Shown piece after piece: positions 16,611-24,841 of a DNA stretch of 64,000 nucleotides. This DNA comes from Alloacidobacterium dinghuense (GTDB lineage: Bacteria; Acidobacteriota; Terriglobia; Terriglobales; Acidobacteriaceae), in contig NZ_CP060394.1 in NCBI RefSeq assembly GCF_014274465.1, forward strand, positions 1,612,001 through 1,676,000, written 5' to 3'. Under the pieces are notes generated by a model, which made no database searches, was not told where the DNA came from, and saw only the letters and a list, made by a program, of their open reading frames with translations. Every line of letters begins with the position of its first letter. Within the stretch, counting starts at the first letter, position 1. Both the position numbers and the translations under genes were made by a program.

Positions 16611-19600
16611 TCAGCCCGCCCAATGCCTGAATCGACCCATTCGAGGAAAATAAAGCCCAAACCGCAATGCTAGATTCTTTCCGTGAAGCTGGCAAAGTGC
16701 GCGTCCATACGACGCAAGCTGTGGTTCATAGAACGTGCGCTGCTCGGCAAGAAAGCCCTCAATATCAGTCCCGGAATAAAGCGCAGTCTTGTAATCCACT
16801 ATCCAGAAATAGTCCGAACCTTCCTGGAGCGGTTCAGCCCCCGCGCGAAAGACGCGGTCCGCCCGAAGCGTCTGCAATCTGCCATCGACCCACCCTGTCC
16901 ACGATGCCTCCGACTGCGCCCCCGGATGCGGACCGAGCAGCCAGCGTCCAGTCGCGTCCGCAGCCGATGACTCCGCCGCGGCGAGGATATCGGTCAGTGT
17001 TGCCGCCGACTGATCTGCAGGAAAGGCGGCAGCCCGTAGCATGGTTGTAGCCTGCGGCTGAAGCAGCGTGCGTATTTCACCGCCTGAAATCCCCGGATTT
17101 TGCACGAAAAGCCTGCTTAAACGCTCCAAAAGTGCATGAATCACGCTGCCAATGACGCGTTGTTGACGCGACCCTTCCGGTCGTTCGAACGGTTCACGAT
17201 CATCCGCAATACCGGACAATGTGCTCGCGACAGTTACATTTGCTCTAGCGGCCGGAATGACGAGATCGGAGGGCAAGCGCCGCAAAACGAGCGGAGGATG
17301 CGCCGGAGCAGCAACCGCCGCAATGTCCACCACGCCCGGCTGCGGAGCCGACGGAAACGGAATGACAATCTGCTTCGACTGTGCCTGATAGACCGATTCA
17401 AACTCCGTCTGTAGAGCAGGCCACGCTGTAGCCAGCAAGCTGTCCGGCCATCCAGGCTCAAGCGAGCCTTTGAGGCCAATCACTGCTGTGCCGAAGAGAT
17501 GCAGTTCGCGCCGCGCCCGCGTGCAGGCAACATAGAAGACGCGCTTGCGCTCTTCATCCTCGCGCATCTGGCGCTGCTTCCGCACCCACTGATACAGCGG
17601 ATGCGTATCCTCGCCCTTGCTGCCGATGGGCGCCACCAGCAACTCATCCACATCCGGATTGTCGATACTCACCCGCTCCAGCATGCAGATCAGCTGCTGC
17701 CGGTCACGGCCAGTGCTTCGATCCAGGCCCGGCGCCAGCACCACATCAAACCCCAATCCCTTGGCCTTATGGATGGTCATCAACTGCACCCCGAACCGCT
17801 CGCTGGCACGCGGGTCAGGCTGGGAGAACAGGCGGCTGAGCTTATGATCGAACCCTTCGCTCAGGCACTCAATCCCATCCGGCGCGACGGTATCGAGCAT
17901 TGTGAAGAAGACGCGCACATTCTCCCGCTGCTGCTCGTCCAGGCAAAGGGGGCCACCCAGGCTATGCCACACCCGCTCAATCCACCCCGCCAATGAAGGA
18001 GATTGATCCATCCGATAGCGAACCTCAAGCGCCCGCGTCAGCACAGCGTATGTGCGACGCAACCGCTCCTGTCCATCCTCGCTTAGCAGTGGCAAACGTT
18101 CTTCGATGAGTTGCTGCACTGGATGAAGGGCAAACTGCTTGTCATCGCTCCCGCAGAGAATATACAGATCCTGCAGCGTCAGTCCGCACCATGGCGCACG
18201 CAACACTGACAGCCACGCAATGCGATCCATCGGATGCAGCAGTGCGCGGATCAGTGAAAGCAGGTCGAGAATCTCCTGCCGCTCAGAAAGTGTCTCCAGC
18301 TCAACGGAGCGAAAGGGAATATTGTTCTCATGCAGCTTCTGCGCAATCAACGCCAGATGTTGTCGCGCACGCGCCAGCACCGCAACCGTGTAGGACTTAT
18401 CGGGATCCGCAGTAAGTGCCGCTTTCTGGACACGTGGCAGATGTTCCTGAATCGTGCACAGTAGTTGCTCTGCTTCATGCTCACGCGCTTCAGCAAGCGC
18501 ATCTTCGTCTCCGCGTGGCACGAACTGTGGATGAAGATGAATGGATTTCCCGGGAAGCGCCTTGCTGACAGCCTGGGACGCAGAGAACGGAACAGCGGCA
18601 GCGCCTGCCGTACGAGTTCTGGCGAAGATCTTGTCAAAGTAATCGTTCAAAGGATCGGTCAGTCCGCCATGCGATCGAAAATTCGCAGTGAGTTGAAGTG
18701 GTGTGCAAGGATGCTGCTGCCCGGCAGTCACGACGCCATGCTGTCGCACTTGTTCAAACAACTCGACCTCGGCCTGGCGAAACATGTAGATCGACTGCAT
18801 TGGATCGCCTACAAAAAAACAGGTGCGCCCGTCCCCTTGATTCCATGCGCGGAGCAGCGCGCGCACGAGCAAGTGTTGGCGGCGTGATGTGTCTTGAAAC
18901 TCGTCTACGAGCAAGTGCCTCACACGCTCGCTGACGCTGAGAACACGTTCGCTCGGATGCTCCTGCTCAAGTACATGCAGCGCGGATATCCCGAGTTCTA
19001 CGAAGTCGACTGCGTTCTCTTCCGCAAAAAGAACACGCAATTCAGCGGCTGCGTAGTGAAGAACTGTAAATAGATTCCGTAGTGTTTGCCACTGATCGCT
19101 GTCATATCGAGGTGGTGGTAAATTACGGATGGCGCAAAGAGACTCGCGCAGTCCATCGTACTGTGAAAGACGGCCGATGAGCGACATCATCCGATCTTTG
19201 TATTGCTGTTCGACCGAATCTTTGCGGCGGATTGTTGATGGAGGGAATCCTTCTTTCGCTGTGACTTGCTTGCGCCATGCATCGTTGCTCTTCGTCAGCA
19301 GAAGACAGCAAATACATATCCACTGATCAAAGAACTTTTCATTCGGCCCGGGTAAAGTGCGTATGTGAGAGATCGCTCGAAGATCGATATCTGACTGGTT
19401 TCGAGCCGCATAGCTTGCCAATTCGACCAACTCATCTGCAACGATCGCTTCTGAGCTGAGAATGGTATGAACCTTCCTCAGAACGCGATTGATCGCACGA
19501 CGGAAGGGCGCTTCGAATTGCAAGCGTGCCTCATCCCAGTCTTCTGCGGTGAGTTGACGATTCAGCGGGAGCGTGTGGATCCACTGATCTCTGTGCGCCA

Positions 19601-20186
19601 GCATTTCCGCGATGAGGCGCTGCGTATCTTGCAGATTGTTATCGCGCAACTGAAGAAACTGCGTGAGTGCGGCATGCAACTCACGATTCCGTCCACCAAG
19701 GTTGGCAAGCGTGCGACGTGCCGCATTCTGATAAAGTGGCAGCGCATTTTCCTGCGGTTGTAGCTGCCCACCCATGCGTGCCAGCAACGGTTGTTCGTGG
19801 GCGACGCGCATGCAGAGCGAGTCAATCGTCTGGATGTCGAGACGGTGAGGCTGGTCCAGCAGATTCCAGCCTCGCTTCTCGGCGTGCGCCAGCGCGGCCC
19901 GCGCCGATACGAGAAGGACATCATCGGCATCCGAAACACGGCTGCTGGCCGCCTCTTCCAGTTTCTTCAGCACGCGTGAGCGCATTTCTGCTGTTGCCGC
20001 GCGAGTGAAAGTGATGGCCAAAATCTGTTCCGGTTCATCCACATGTGCAAGCAGCTTGAGAAAGCGATGCGTAAGCAGCTCAGTCTTGCCAGAGCCGGCG
20101 GGTGCCTGCACAATATAGGACGCCTCAGTGCTCAGCGCTTCGTCGCGTGCGCCTTGGTCAGGAGGCGTAAGGCGAAGGTCAGGCAT
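16611..20186 (-). CDS. AddA-like UvrD/Rep-family helicase-nuclease
   Basis: 1191 residues. Superfamily 1 helicase motifs are in order: Walker A QAPAGSGKTELLT (about 27-39), motif Ia ITFTRAATAEMRSRV, Walker B HLLVDEFQDTSRRQ (about 424-437), motif III/IV FVGDPMQSIYMFRQAEVELF, and motifs V-VI (LMTIHKAKGLGFDVVLAPGL; RVFYVACTRARREL). The C-terminus carries a RecB-type PD-(D/E)XK nuclease remnant (WIVDYKTAL, then YEPQLASYGRAL). It should unwind and degrade DNA ends for recombinational repair. The ATG at 20186 overlaps the AddB-like stop by 8 bp; upstream codons belong to the partner gene. Confidence 0.88.
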   Translation of the reverse strand: MPDLRLTPPDQGARDEALSTEASYIVQAPAGSGKTELLTHRFLKLLAHVDEPEQILAITFTRAATAEMRSRVLKKLEEAASSRVSDADDVLLVSARAALAHAEKRGWNLLDQPHRLDIQTIDSLCMRVAHEQPLLARMGGQLQPQENALPLYQNAARRTLANLGGRNRELHAALTQFLQLRDNNLQDTQRLIAEMLAHRDQWIHTLPLNRQLTAEDWDEARLQFEAPFRRAINRVLRKVHTILSSEAIVADELVELASYAARNQSDIDLRAISHIRTLPGPNEKFFDQWICICCLLLTKSNDAWRKQVTAKEGFPPSTIRRKDSVEQQYKDRMMSLIGRLSQYDGLRESLCAIRNLPPPRYDSDQWQTLRNLFTVLHYAAAELRVLFAEENAVDFVELGISALHVLEQEHPSERVLSVSERVRHLLVDEFQDTSRRQHLLVRALLRAWNQGDGRTCFFVGDPMQSIYMFRQAEVELFEQVRQHGVVTAGQQHPCTPLQLTANFRSHGGLTDPLNDYFDKIFARTRTAGAAAVPFSASQAVSKALPGKSIHLHPQFVPRGDEDALAEAREHEAEQLLCTIQEHLPRVQKAALTADPDKSYTVAVLARARQHLALIAQKLHENNIPFRSVELETLSERQEILDLLSLIRALLHPMDRIAWLSVLRAPWCGLTLQDLYILCGSDDKQFALHPVQQLIEERLPLLSEDGQERLRRTYAVLTRALEVRYRMDQSPSLAGWIERVWHSLGGPLCLDEQQRENVRVFFTMLDTVAPDGIECLSEGFDHKLSRLFSQPDPRASERFGVQLMTIHKAKGLGFDVVLAPGLDRSTGRDRQQLICMLERVSIDNPDVDELLVAPIGSKGEDTHPLYQWVRKQRQMREDEERKRVFYVACTRARRELHLFGTAVIGLKGSLEPGWPDSLLATAWPALQTEFESVYQAQSKQIVIPFPSAPQPGVVDIAAVAAPAHPPLVLRRLPSDLVIPAARANVTVASTLSGIADDREPFERPEGSRQQRVIGSVIHALLERLSRLFVQNPGISGGEIRTLLQPQATTMLRAAAFPADQSAATLTDILAAAESSAADATGRWLLGPHPGAQSEASWTGWVDGRLQTLRADRVFRAGAEPLQEGSDYFWIVDYKTALYSGTDIEGFLAEQRTFYEPQLASYGRALCQLHGKNLALRFGLYFPRMGRFRHWAG

Positions 20187-22932
20187 TCTCGGTCTCCGAC
20201 TCATCGGGTTCATTCGCCAGACCGGCTTCTGCCACACGACACAAACCCGGCAGCTCGCAATACATGCAGGTGTCGGCGCGGCGTTTGGGATCCACGGATG
20301 CCTCACCGTGCAGGAATTCTTCTGCCAGCTGGTGCAGCGCCTGTTGCCACGCATCATGCATGTTGTTGTCATAGGGCTGACTGACGAGTGAGCTCGACGC
20401 AGTCAAATCAGCCATCAGATTTTGATGTGCATTTGCGGCGCGACCAACGAATACTGGTTTGCCAGCTCGAATCTGCGCAAAAACAAGTCCGCTGACTCGC
20501 TCGACGTTTCCGTGCACCGCGTAGAGAGGGAGCTGCGGCTCATCGAGTCGCTCTCCCTTCCATGCTGACGGTGATACTTCCCCGGTCTTGTAATCAATGA
20601 GAACGTGCGAACTGTCAGGAAGCTCGTCGATGCGATCAGCGCGCAGGTTCAGCTTCAACTCACCGACGCTTACGTCTCTCAATCTCTCCTCTCGTTTCGC
20701 AACAATGAAAGGCTGACGCATTGCTTCGTACATCATCCAATCGTGCAGACGGACAAGTAATCTCTGCTGTTCAGACTCAAGGTAAGCCTGCATCCAGCTA
20801 TCTTCTGAATGCTCATGAACGAGTCTCCGAAAAGCATTTCCGATGTGATAGCGTAAGGCTTCATCGAGACGTTGCGCTGCTACCACACTCTTGAGGTCGT
20901 CGAGAGAGATCATGCGAAACGGCTCAGGCGTCTCAGGAGACCAGATGGCTTCCAGAATGGAATGCAGTAAGCTTCCGCGTTGCGCCGCATCAAGACCCCA
21001 CTCCGTGCGGTTCAGCGGCTGCGCGGCTAGTCTGCGCATGCCAAATGCGCGAAACGGGCAAGCCGACTGATCTCTCAGTACGTCCGCACCGCCCGCGACG
21101 CGCTCGACTGGCCAAGCTGCAATCTGCGAGGCAACGATCGCCGACTCGGACTCAAGATGTAAAGGTTTGGATTCTGGGACACCGATTCGCGCGCGAAACT
21201 CGGCAGCCGAGACCGCATCTATGTTGTCGTCGAAGATCGCAGCAAGGATTGGAGAGGGTCGAAGCTCACCCTCCTTGTTCTGCCGCGCATAGCTGAAAAT
21301 GCACTCCCGAGCGTTGTCCGCGATCCGCCGCGTCACGATGAGAGCGATTTCGGTGTCGGTGGCGGCATCACAGTGCGGCATCCTTGCCTGTCGCTGCAGT
21401 GTAAGCGGCAGCAGCGGATGTGGCCTACCCGTCTGCGGCCACCGGGTATCATCGACACCGAGAAACCAGATTGCGTCGAACGTCTGCCCAGATGATTCAA
21501 AAGCGCCAAGGATCTGTATCGGAGCGTGATGGGACTCCGCGGAAAAAGTCGTCTCATTGGCGTGCCTGTCCAGAGTACGTAGAAATTCTGAATAAGTGAT
21601 TGTCCGGCCAGCGAAGTCGAGTAGAGAGATTTCGTCCAGCAGTCTGAGCCAGCGTTGTTGTGCCTGGAATTGCACGCTATCGGGAGCGCGGAAACCGGGC
21701 CATTCCGCGAGTTGCAGGAATCGAGTAACCAGTTCGCTCCAACTCCCATAGGCGTGAGTGCTCGTCTGCATGCGGCCTTCGTCAGTCGCTTTCAGCAGTT
21801 TTGCCAGACATTTGGAAAAATGAGTTGAAGCATTGCGCTTAACGAAGGCTCTGAGCGAGACTTCAGGGGACAATGCCCCGGAATCGCGTTGCTTAAAATC
21901 CTGCTTTGCCAGATCGAGAATCTCGCCACGGTTGCCGTGAAAGAAACCCGAGAGCAGGAGCCACGAAATGTCTTCTTCGAGCAGCGGTTCGCTGATCCAA
22001 CGCAACAGAAGGAGTGCTGCGCGGATAAGGGGGATCGTTGCCAGTGGTGTGCCGAGCGAAAATTCAAACGGCATCGCCGCCGTGTCATTTGCCAGATCGA
22101 GAGATTGTGGCATCAACACGTTGCGGAAGACACGATCAGCTTCTGCGCGAATATTACTGACATCCGGCGCGACCACACCAATACGGATATTTGGGTCGCT
22201 CTCCAGTCTTTGCCTGCACCACTCGGCACACGTGAGCAATTCTTCGCGGGCTTCGTTTGCGACAAGAAGCAACTTGTTAGCGGTCTTCACAGGTGCTGGC
22301 AGGGCTACGTCAACCACGATACCGGCATCGCGGAGGTGTTGTAGTAGTGATTGTTGGGCCGGTGTGAAATGATCGAAGCCCACCAGAAGAACGTGTTTGG
22401 GCAGAGTGTCGGCTCGGTATGCTTGAGAGACTAGAGATTCGATTTTGCTGCGACTCACCCAGTTGTGATTGCTACAGAGTTGATCGAATTGTTTTGTCCA
22501 TTGGCGAAAGTGTTCTGCATCCGACTCAAACCAGGCGTTGCTTCGTCTCTCATGCTGCTGATACTCACTGAGGCGCGCATAGGCGCTTTGAGCCAGGGAG
22601 GCTAGTGCTTCGGGTGACACGACAAGATTTGCATCGCTTTGTTGCACATGCATCCATAAGGTCTGTTCCTGAAGCGACGTAAGCAACAGAGGAGCACTTG
22701 TGTCTAAAAAGCTGTATTCCTGCCAAAGACGAGCCAGCCAGGTATCCCAATCGAAAATTGCCGGCGTCGACCACATTGAGAGACGAGCTGCTCGCTGGTG
22801 CTCTCCATGTCTCAGTATCAAAGCACGTGCCGCGCGGGCATTTGCTGTGATCACCACTGCACCGCCTGCGAGAGCATTCAGAATGTCATCCGTCAAGTTT
22901 GGCGGTGGCTGCGAGTCAAATAGTGGGAGCAC
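20179..22932 (-). CDS. AddB-like PD-(D/E)XK nuclease (DNA repair cassette partner)
   Basis: About 917 residues. The first two thirds resemble an inactivated helicase fold; the C-terminal third is a RecB/Cas4-type nuclease (LIDYKTGEVSPSAW, EPQLPLYA). Four cysteines suited to an iron-sulfur staple are present: one in SACPFRAFGMRRL and three in CMYCELPGLC. The set fits the 'probable DNA repair protein' family that accompanies a UvrD-like helicase in two-gene cassettes. The frame is open to an ATG at 23025, but that would run into the divergent SCO gene and codes an unlikely N-terminus. I prefer the GTG at 22932 (MLPLFDSQPPPNLTDDI). Confidence 0.8.
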   Translation of the reverse strand: MLPLFDSQPPPNLTDDILNALAGGAVVITANARAARALILRHGEHQRAARLSMWSTPAIFDWDTWLARLWQEYSFLDTSAPLLLTSLQEQTLWMHVQQSDANLVVSPEALASLAQSAYARLSEYQQHERRSNAWFESDAEHFRQWTKQFDQLCSNHNWVSRSKIESLVSQAYRADTLPKHVLLVGFDHFTPAQQSLLQHLRDAGIVVDVALPAPVKTANKLLLVANEAREELLTCAEWCRQRLESDPNIRIGVVAPDVSNIRAEADRVFRNVLMPQSLDLANDTAAMPFEFSLGTPLATIPLIRAALLLLRWISEPLLEEDISWLLLSGFFHGNRGEILDLAKQDFKQRDSGALSPEVSLRAFVKRNASTHFSKCLAKLLKATDEGRMQTSTHAYGSWSELVTRFLQLAEWPGFRAPDSVQFQAQQRWLRLLDEISLLDFAGRTITYSEFLRTLDRHANETTFSAESHHAPIQILGAFESSGQTFDAIWFLGVDDTRWPQTGRPHPLLPLTLQRQARMPHCDAATDTEIALIVTRRIADNARECIFSYARQNKEGELRPSPILAAIFDDNIDAVSAAEFRARIGVPESKPLHLESESAIVASQIAAWPVERVAGGADVLRDQSACPFRAFGMRRLAAQPLNRTEWGLDAAQRGSLLHSILEAIWSPETPEPFRMISLDDLKSVVAAQRLDEALRYHIGNAFRRLVHEHSEDSWMQAYLESEQQRLLVRLHDWMMYEAMRQPFIVAKREERLRDVSVGELKLNLRADRIDELPDSSHVLIDYKTGEVSPSAWKGERLDEPQLPLYAVHGNVERVSGLVFAQIRAGKPVFVGRAANAHQNLMADLTASSSLVSQPYDNNMHDAWQQALHQLAEEFLHGEASVDPKRRADTCMYCELPGLCRVAEAGLANEPDESETENA

Positions 22933-22953
22933 TCTAAAAGTGTAAACTGAGCT

Positions 22954-23871
22954 GTGACCCGGTCTTTTTTGTCCTTGTGTGTAGCTGTTGCAGTTCTTTG
23001 CGTGCTTCCAATCGGTTGCCGCCAACCTACGAATTCAGAAGTTGCGCAGTCAGCGTCGGGTGAGGCTAACGCAAAGCACTATCCCGTGCGCGGCAAGATT
23101 GTGACCGTTGATGCGACGCATGGTGAGATTGTTCTGGATGCAGCTGCGATTCCCGGCTTTATGGACGCAATGACGATGCCATACAAACTCAAGAATCCCT
23201 CGATCATCAGCGAACTTCATCCCGGCGACAGCATCACGGCTACGCTGATCGCGACGGATAAGTCAGACTTGCTGGATGAGATTGTCGTCATTGCGCAGGC
23301 TAAGCCAGACTACAAGCCCAGCTTCTTTTACCATCCGATTCAGCCTGGCGATCAGCTGCCTGATTTCCACCTGCTGAACCAGAGCGATAAGCAGATTCGT
23401 CTGGCGCAGTTTCGAGGCAAGGTGCTGCTGATGACGTTCATCTATACGCGCTGTCCGCTAGCGGATTTCTGTCCGCGGATGAGCCGCAACTTTGCGCAGA
23501 TCGATAAAGCGCTTGCCGCAGACCCGGCACTCTACAAAAAAACCCACCTGCTGAGTGTGAGCTTCGATCCCGATTACGACACGCCCCAGGTATTGCGCAG
23601 CTATGGCTCCTCTTACACTGGCAAATATACGAACGAGACGTTTGATCATTGGGATTTTGCCGCGCCGAGCAAAGCCGACTTGGCTCCTGTGCTGCGGTTC
23701 TTTGACGTGGGCGCGACGCCTGAGAAAGATCGCACGATTACGCATTCGCTCTCGACGCTTGTGATCGGGCCGGACGGTAAGGTTTTCAAGTGGTATCCAA
23801 CGAATGACTGGACACCAGATCAGATTGTGAACGATGTGAAGCAGTTGGTTGGGCAGCAGGGGAAAGCATGA
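22954..23871 (+). CDS. CusF-like/SCO1 fusion lipoprotein (copper handling, cytochrome oxidase assembly)
   Basis: 305 residues. The signal peptide ends in a lipobox (LPIGC, Cys about 23), so it is a periplasmic lipoprotein. Residues 45-110 form a CusF-type copper-binding domain (YPVRGKIVTVDATHGEIVLD, with methionines in FMDAMTMPYKL). Residues 120-300 are a thioredoxin-like SCO domain (GDQLPDFHLLNQSDKQIRL; redox loop TRCPLADFCPRM, a C-x5-C variant of the usual C-x3-C; later ITHSLSTLVIGPDGKV with the copper-ligand His). Proposed role is copper delivery to cytochrome oxidase or periplasmic thiol chemistry. GTG start; it overlaps gntK by 4 bp. Confidence 0.85.
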   Translation: MTRSFLSLCVAVAVLCVLPIGCRQPTNSEVAQSASGEANAKHYPVRGKIVTVDATHGEIVLDAAAIPGFMDAMTMPYKLKNPSIISELHPGDSITATLIATDKSDLLDEIVVIAQAKPDYKPSFFYHPIQPGDQLPDFHLLNQSDKQIRLAQFRGKVLLMTFIYTRCPLADFCPRMSRNFAQIDKALAADPALYKKTHLLSVSFDPDYDTPQVLRSYGSSYTGKYTNETFDHWDFAAPSKADLAPVLRFFDVGATPEKDRTITHSLSTLVIGPDGKVFKWYPTNDWTPDQIVNDVKQLVGQQGKA

Positions 23872-24377
23872 TCCTTATCGTGATGGGTGTGAGTGGTTCG
23901 GGGAAGACGACGTTGGCGCAGATGCTCGTGAAGCTTACCGGTTGGCAGTTTGCTGAGGGTGATGATTATCACAGCGAAGCGAACCGACAAAAGATGCACT
24001 CTGGTATTCCTCTTACGGACGAAGATCGCGCACCTTGGCTGGCGACACTGCATGAGTTGATTTCTAAGTGGCATCTTCGCGGTGAAGACGGCATATTGAC
24101 GTGCTCGGCGCTGAAGCAGACGTATCGCGAGACCCTGACGGCTGATCTGCCCATCGAGGCGTATCGATTTATCCTGACCGAAGCTCCGAAGGAAGTCATC
24201 TCGCAGCGGATGCATGCGCGGCACCATTTCATGCCCGCGGAATTGCTTGACAGCCAGATTGCAACGCTGGAACTTCCAGCAAATGCGCTGCGTGTGTCCG
24301 CTTTAGAGCCCCCTGAAGTCGCGGGTCGCAAGGTTCTGGAGACACTGGGGATTGCGACTTCGACTACAACAAATTGA
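23868..24377 (+). CDS. gntK: Gluconokinase
   Basis: 169 residues, the normal GntK length. P-loop GVSGSGKTT (7-15), then the gluconokinase signature FAEGDDYHSEANRQKMHSGI with PLTDEDRAPWL, the substrate/lid region CSALKQTYRE and QRMHARHHFMP. It phosphorylates D-gluconate to 6-phosphogluconate with ATP, feeding the pentose phosphate or Entner-Doudoroff route. Cytoplasmic. ATGA overlap with the SCO gene suggests cotranscription, although the functions are unrelated. No gluconate transporter is nearby. Confidence 0.93.
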   Translation: MILIVMGVSGSGKTTLAQMLVKLTGWQFAEGDDYHSEANRQKMHSGIPLTDEDRAPWLATLHELISKWHLRGEDGILTCSALKQTYRETLTADLPIEAYRFILTEAPKEVISQRMHARHHFMPAELLDSQIATLELPANALRVSALEPPEVAGRKVLETLGIATSTTTN

Positions 24378-24460
24378 GTCTTGCGGCCTTCCGGTGCGTC
24401 TGGAGAGTGTGCGCCTTCCGATGCTCTATGCTTAGATGAGCGGAGGCGTTCTCTTAAGGC

Positions 24461-24835
24461 ATGGCAAAAACTACGGTCTGCTACGGCGTTGTCCTGATTC
24501 TTCTTGGCATCTTCGGCTTTGTTGCTACGGGGCATCATGCTCCAACGGCTCTGATTCCTGCTTTTGTAGGTTTGATTCTTGCGATCCTTGGTTTCCTTGC
24601 GATTACTGAGGATGCGAAGAAGCGCATGCTTTTCATGCATATTGCGGTGACTGTGGGGCTATTGGGTTTTCTGTCAACCATTCCATATGTTTACAAGTAC
24701 ATTCGCATGTTGCAGGGATGGCAATATCCTCGGCCAAGAGCCATTGAAGAAGCTACGGCAATGTCGGTCTTGCTGCTGATTTTTGTCATTTTCTGTGTGC
24801 GTTCGTTTATAGCCGCGCGCAGGGCGCGGGCTTAG
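24461..24835 (+). CDS. Small four-helix membrane protein of unknown function
   Basis: 124 residues with four predicted membrane helices: VCYGVVLILLGIFGFVATG, ALIPAFVGLILAILGFLAI, LFMHIAVTVGLLGFLSTIPYV and a last one near MSVLLLIFVIFCVRSFIAA, ending in a basic RRARA tail. The conserved-looking loop ITEDAKKRMLFMH sits between helices 2 and 3. I do not recognise the family. It lies 6 bp before the MsbA-type exporter in the same direction and may be cotranscribed. A TAAGG ribosome binding site directly precedes the ATG. Confidence 0.7.
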   Translation: MAKTTVCYGVVLILLGIFGFVATGHHAPTALIPAFVGLILAILGFLAITEDAKKRMLFMHIAVTVGLLGFLSTIPYVYKYIRMLQGWQYPRPRAIEEATAMSVLLLIFVIFCVRSFIAARRARA

Positions 24836-24841
24836 GTTTCT

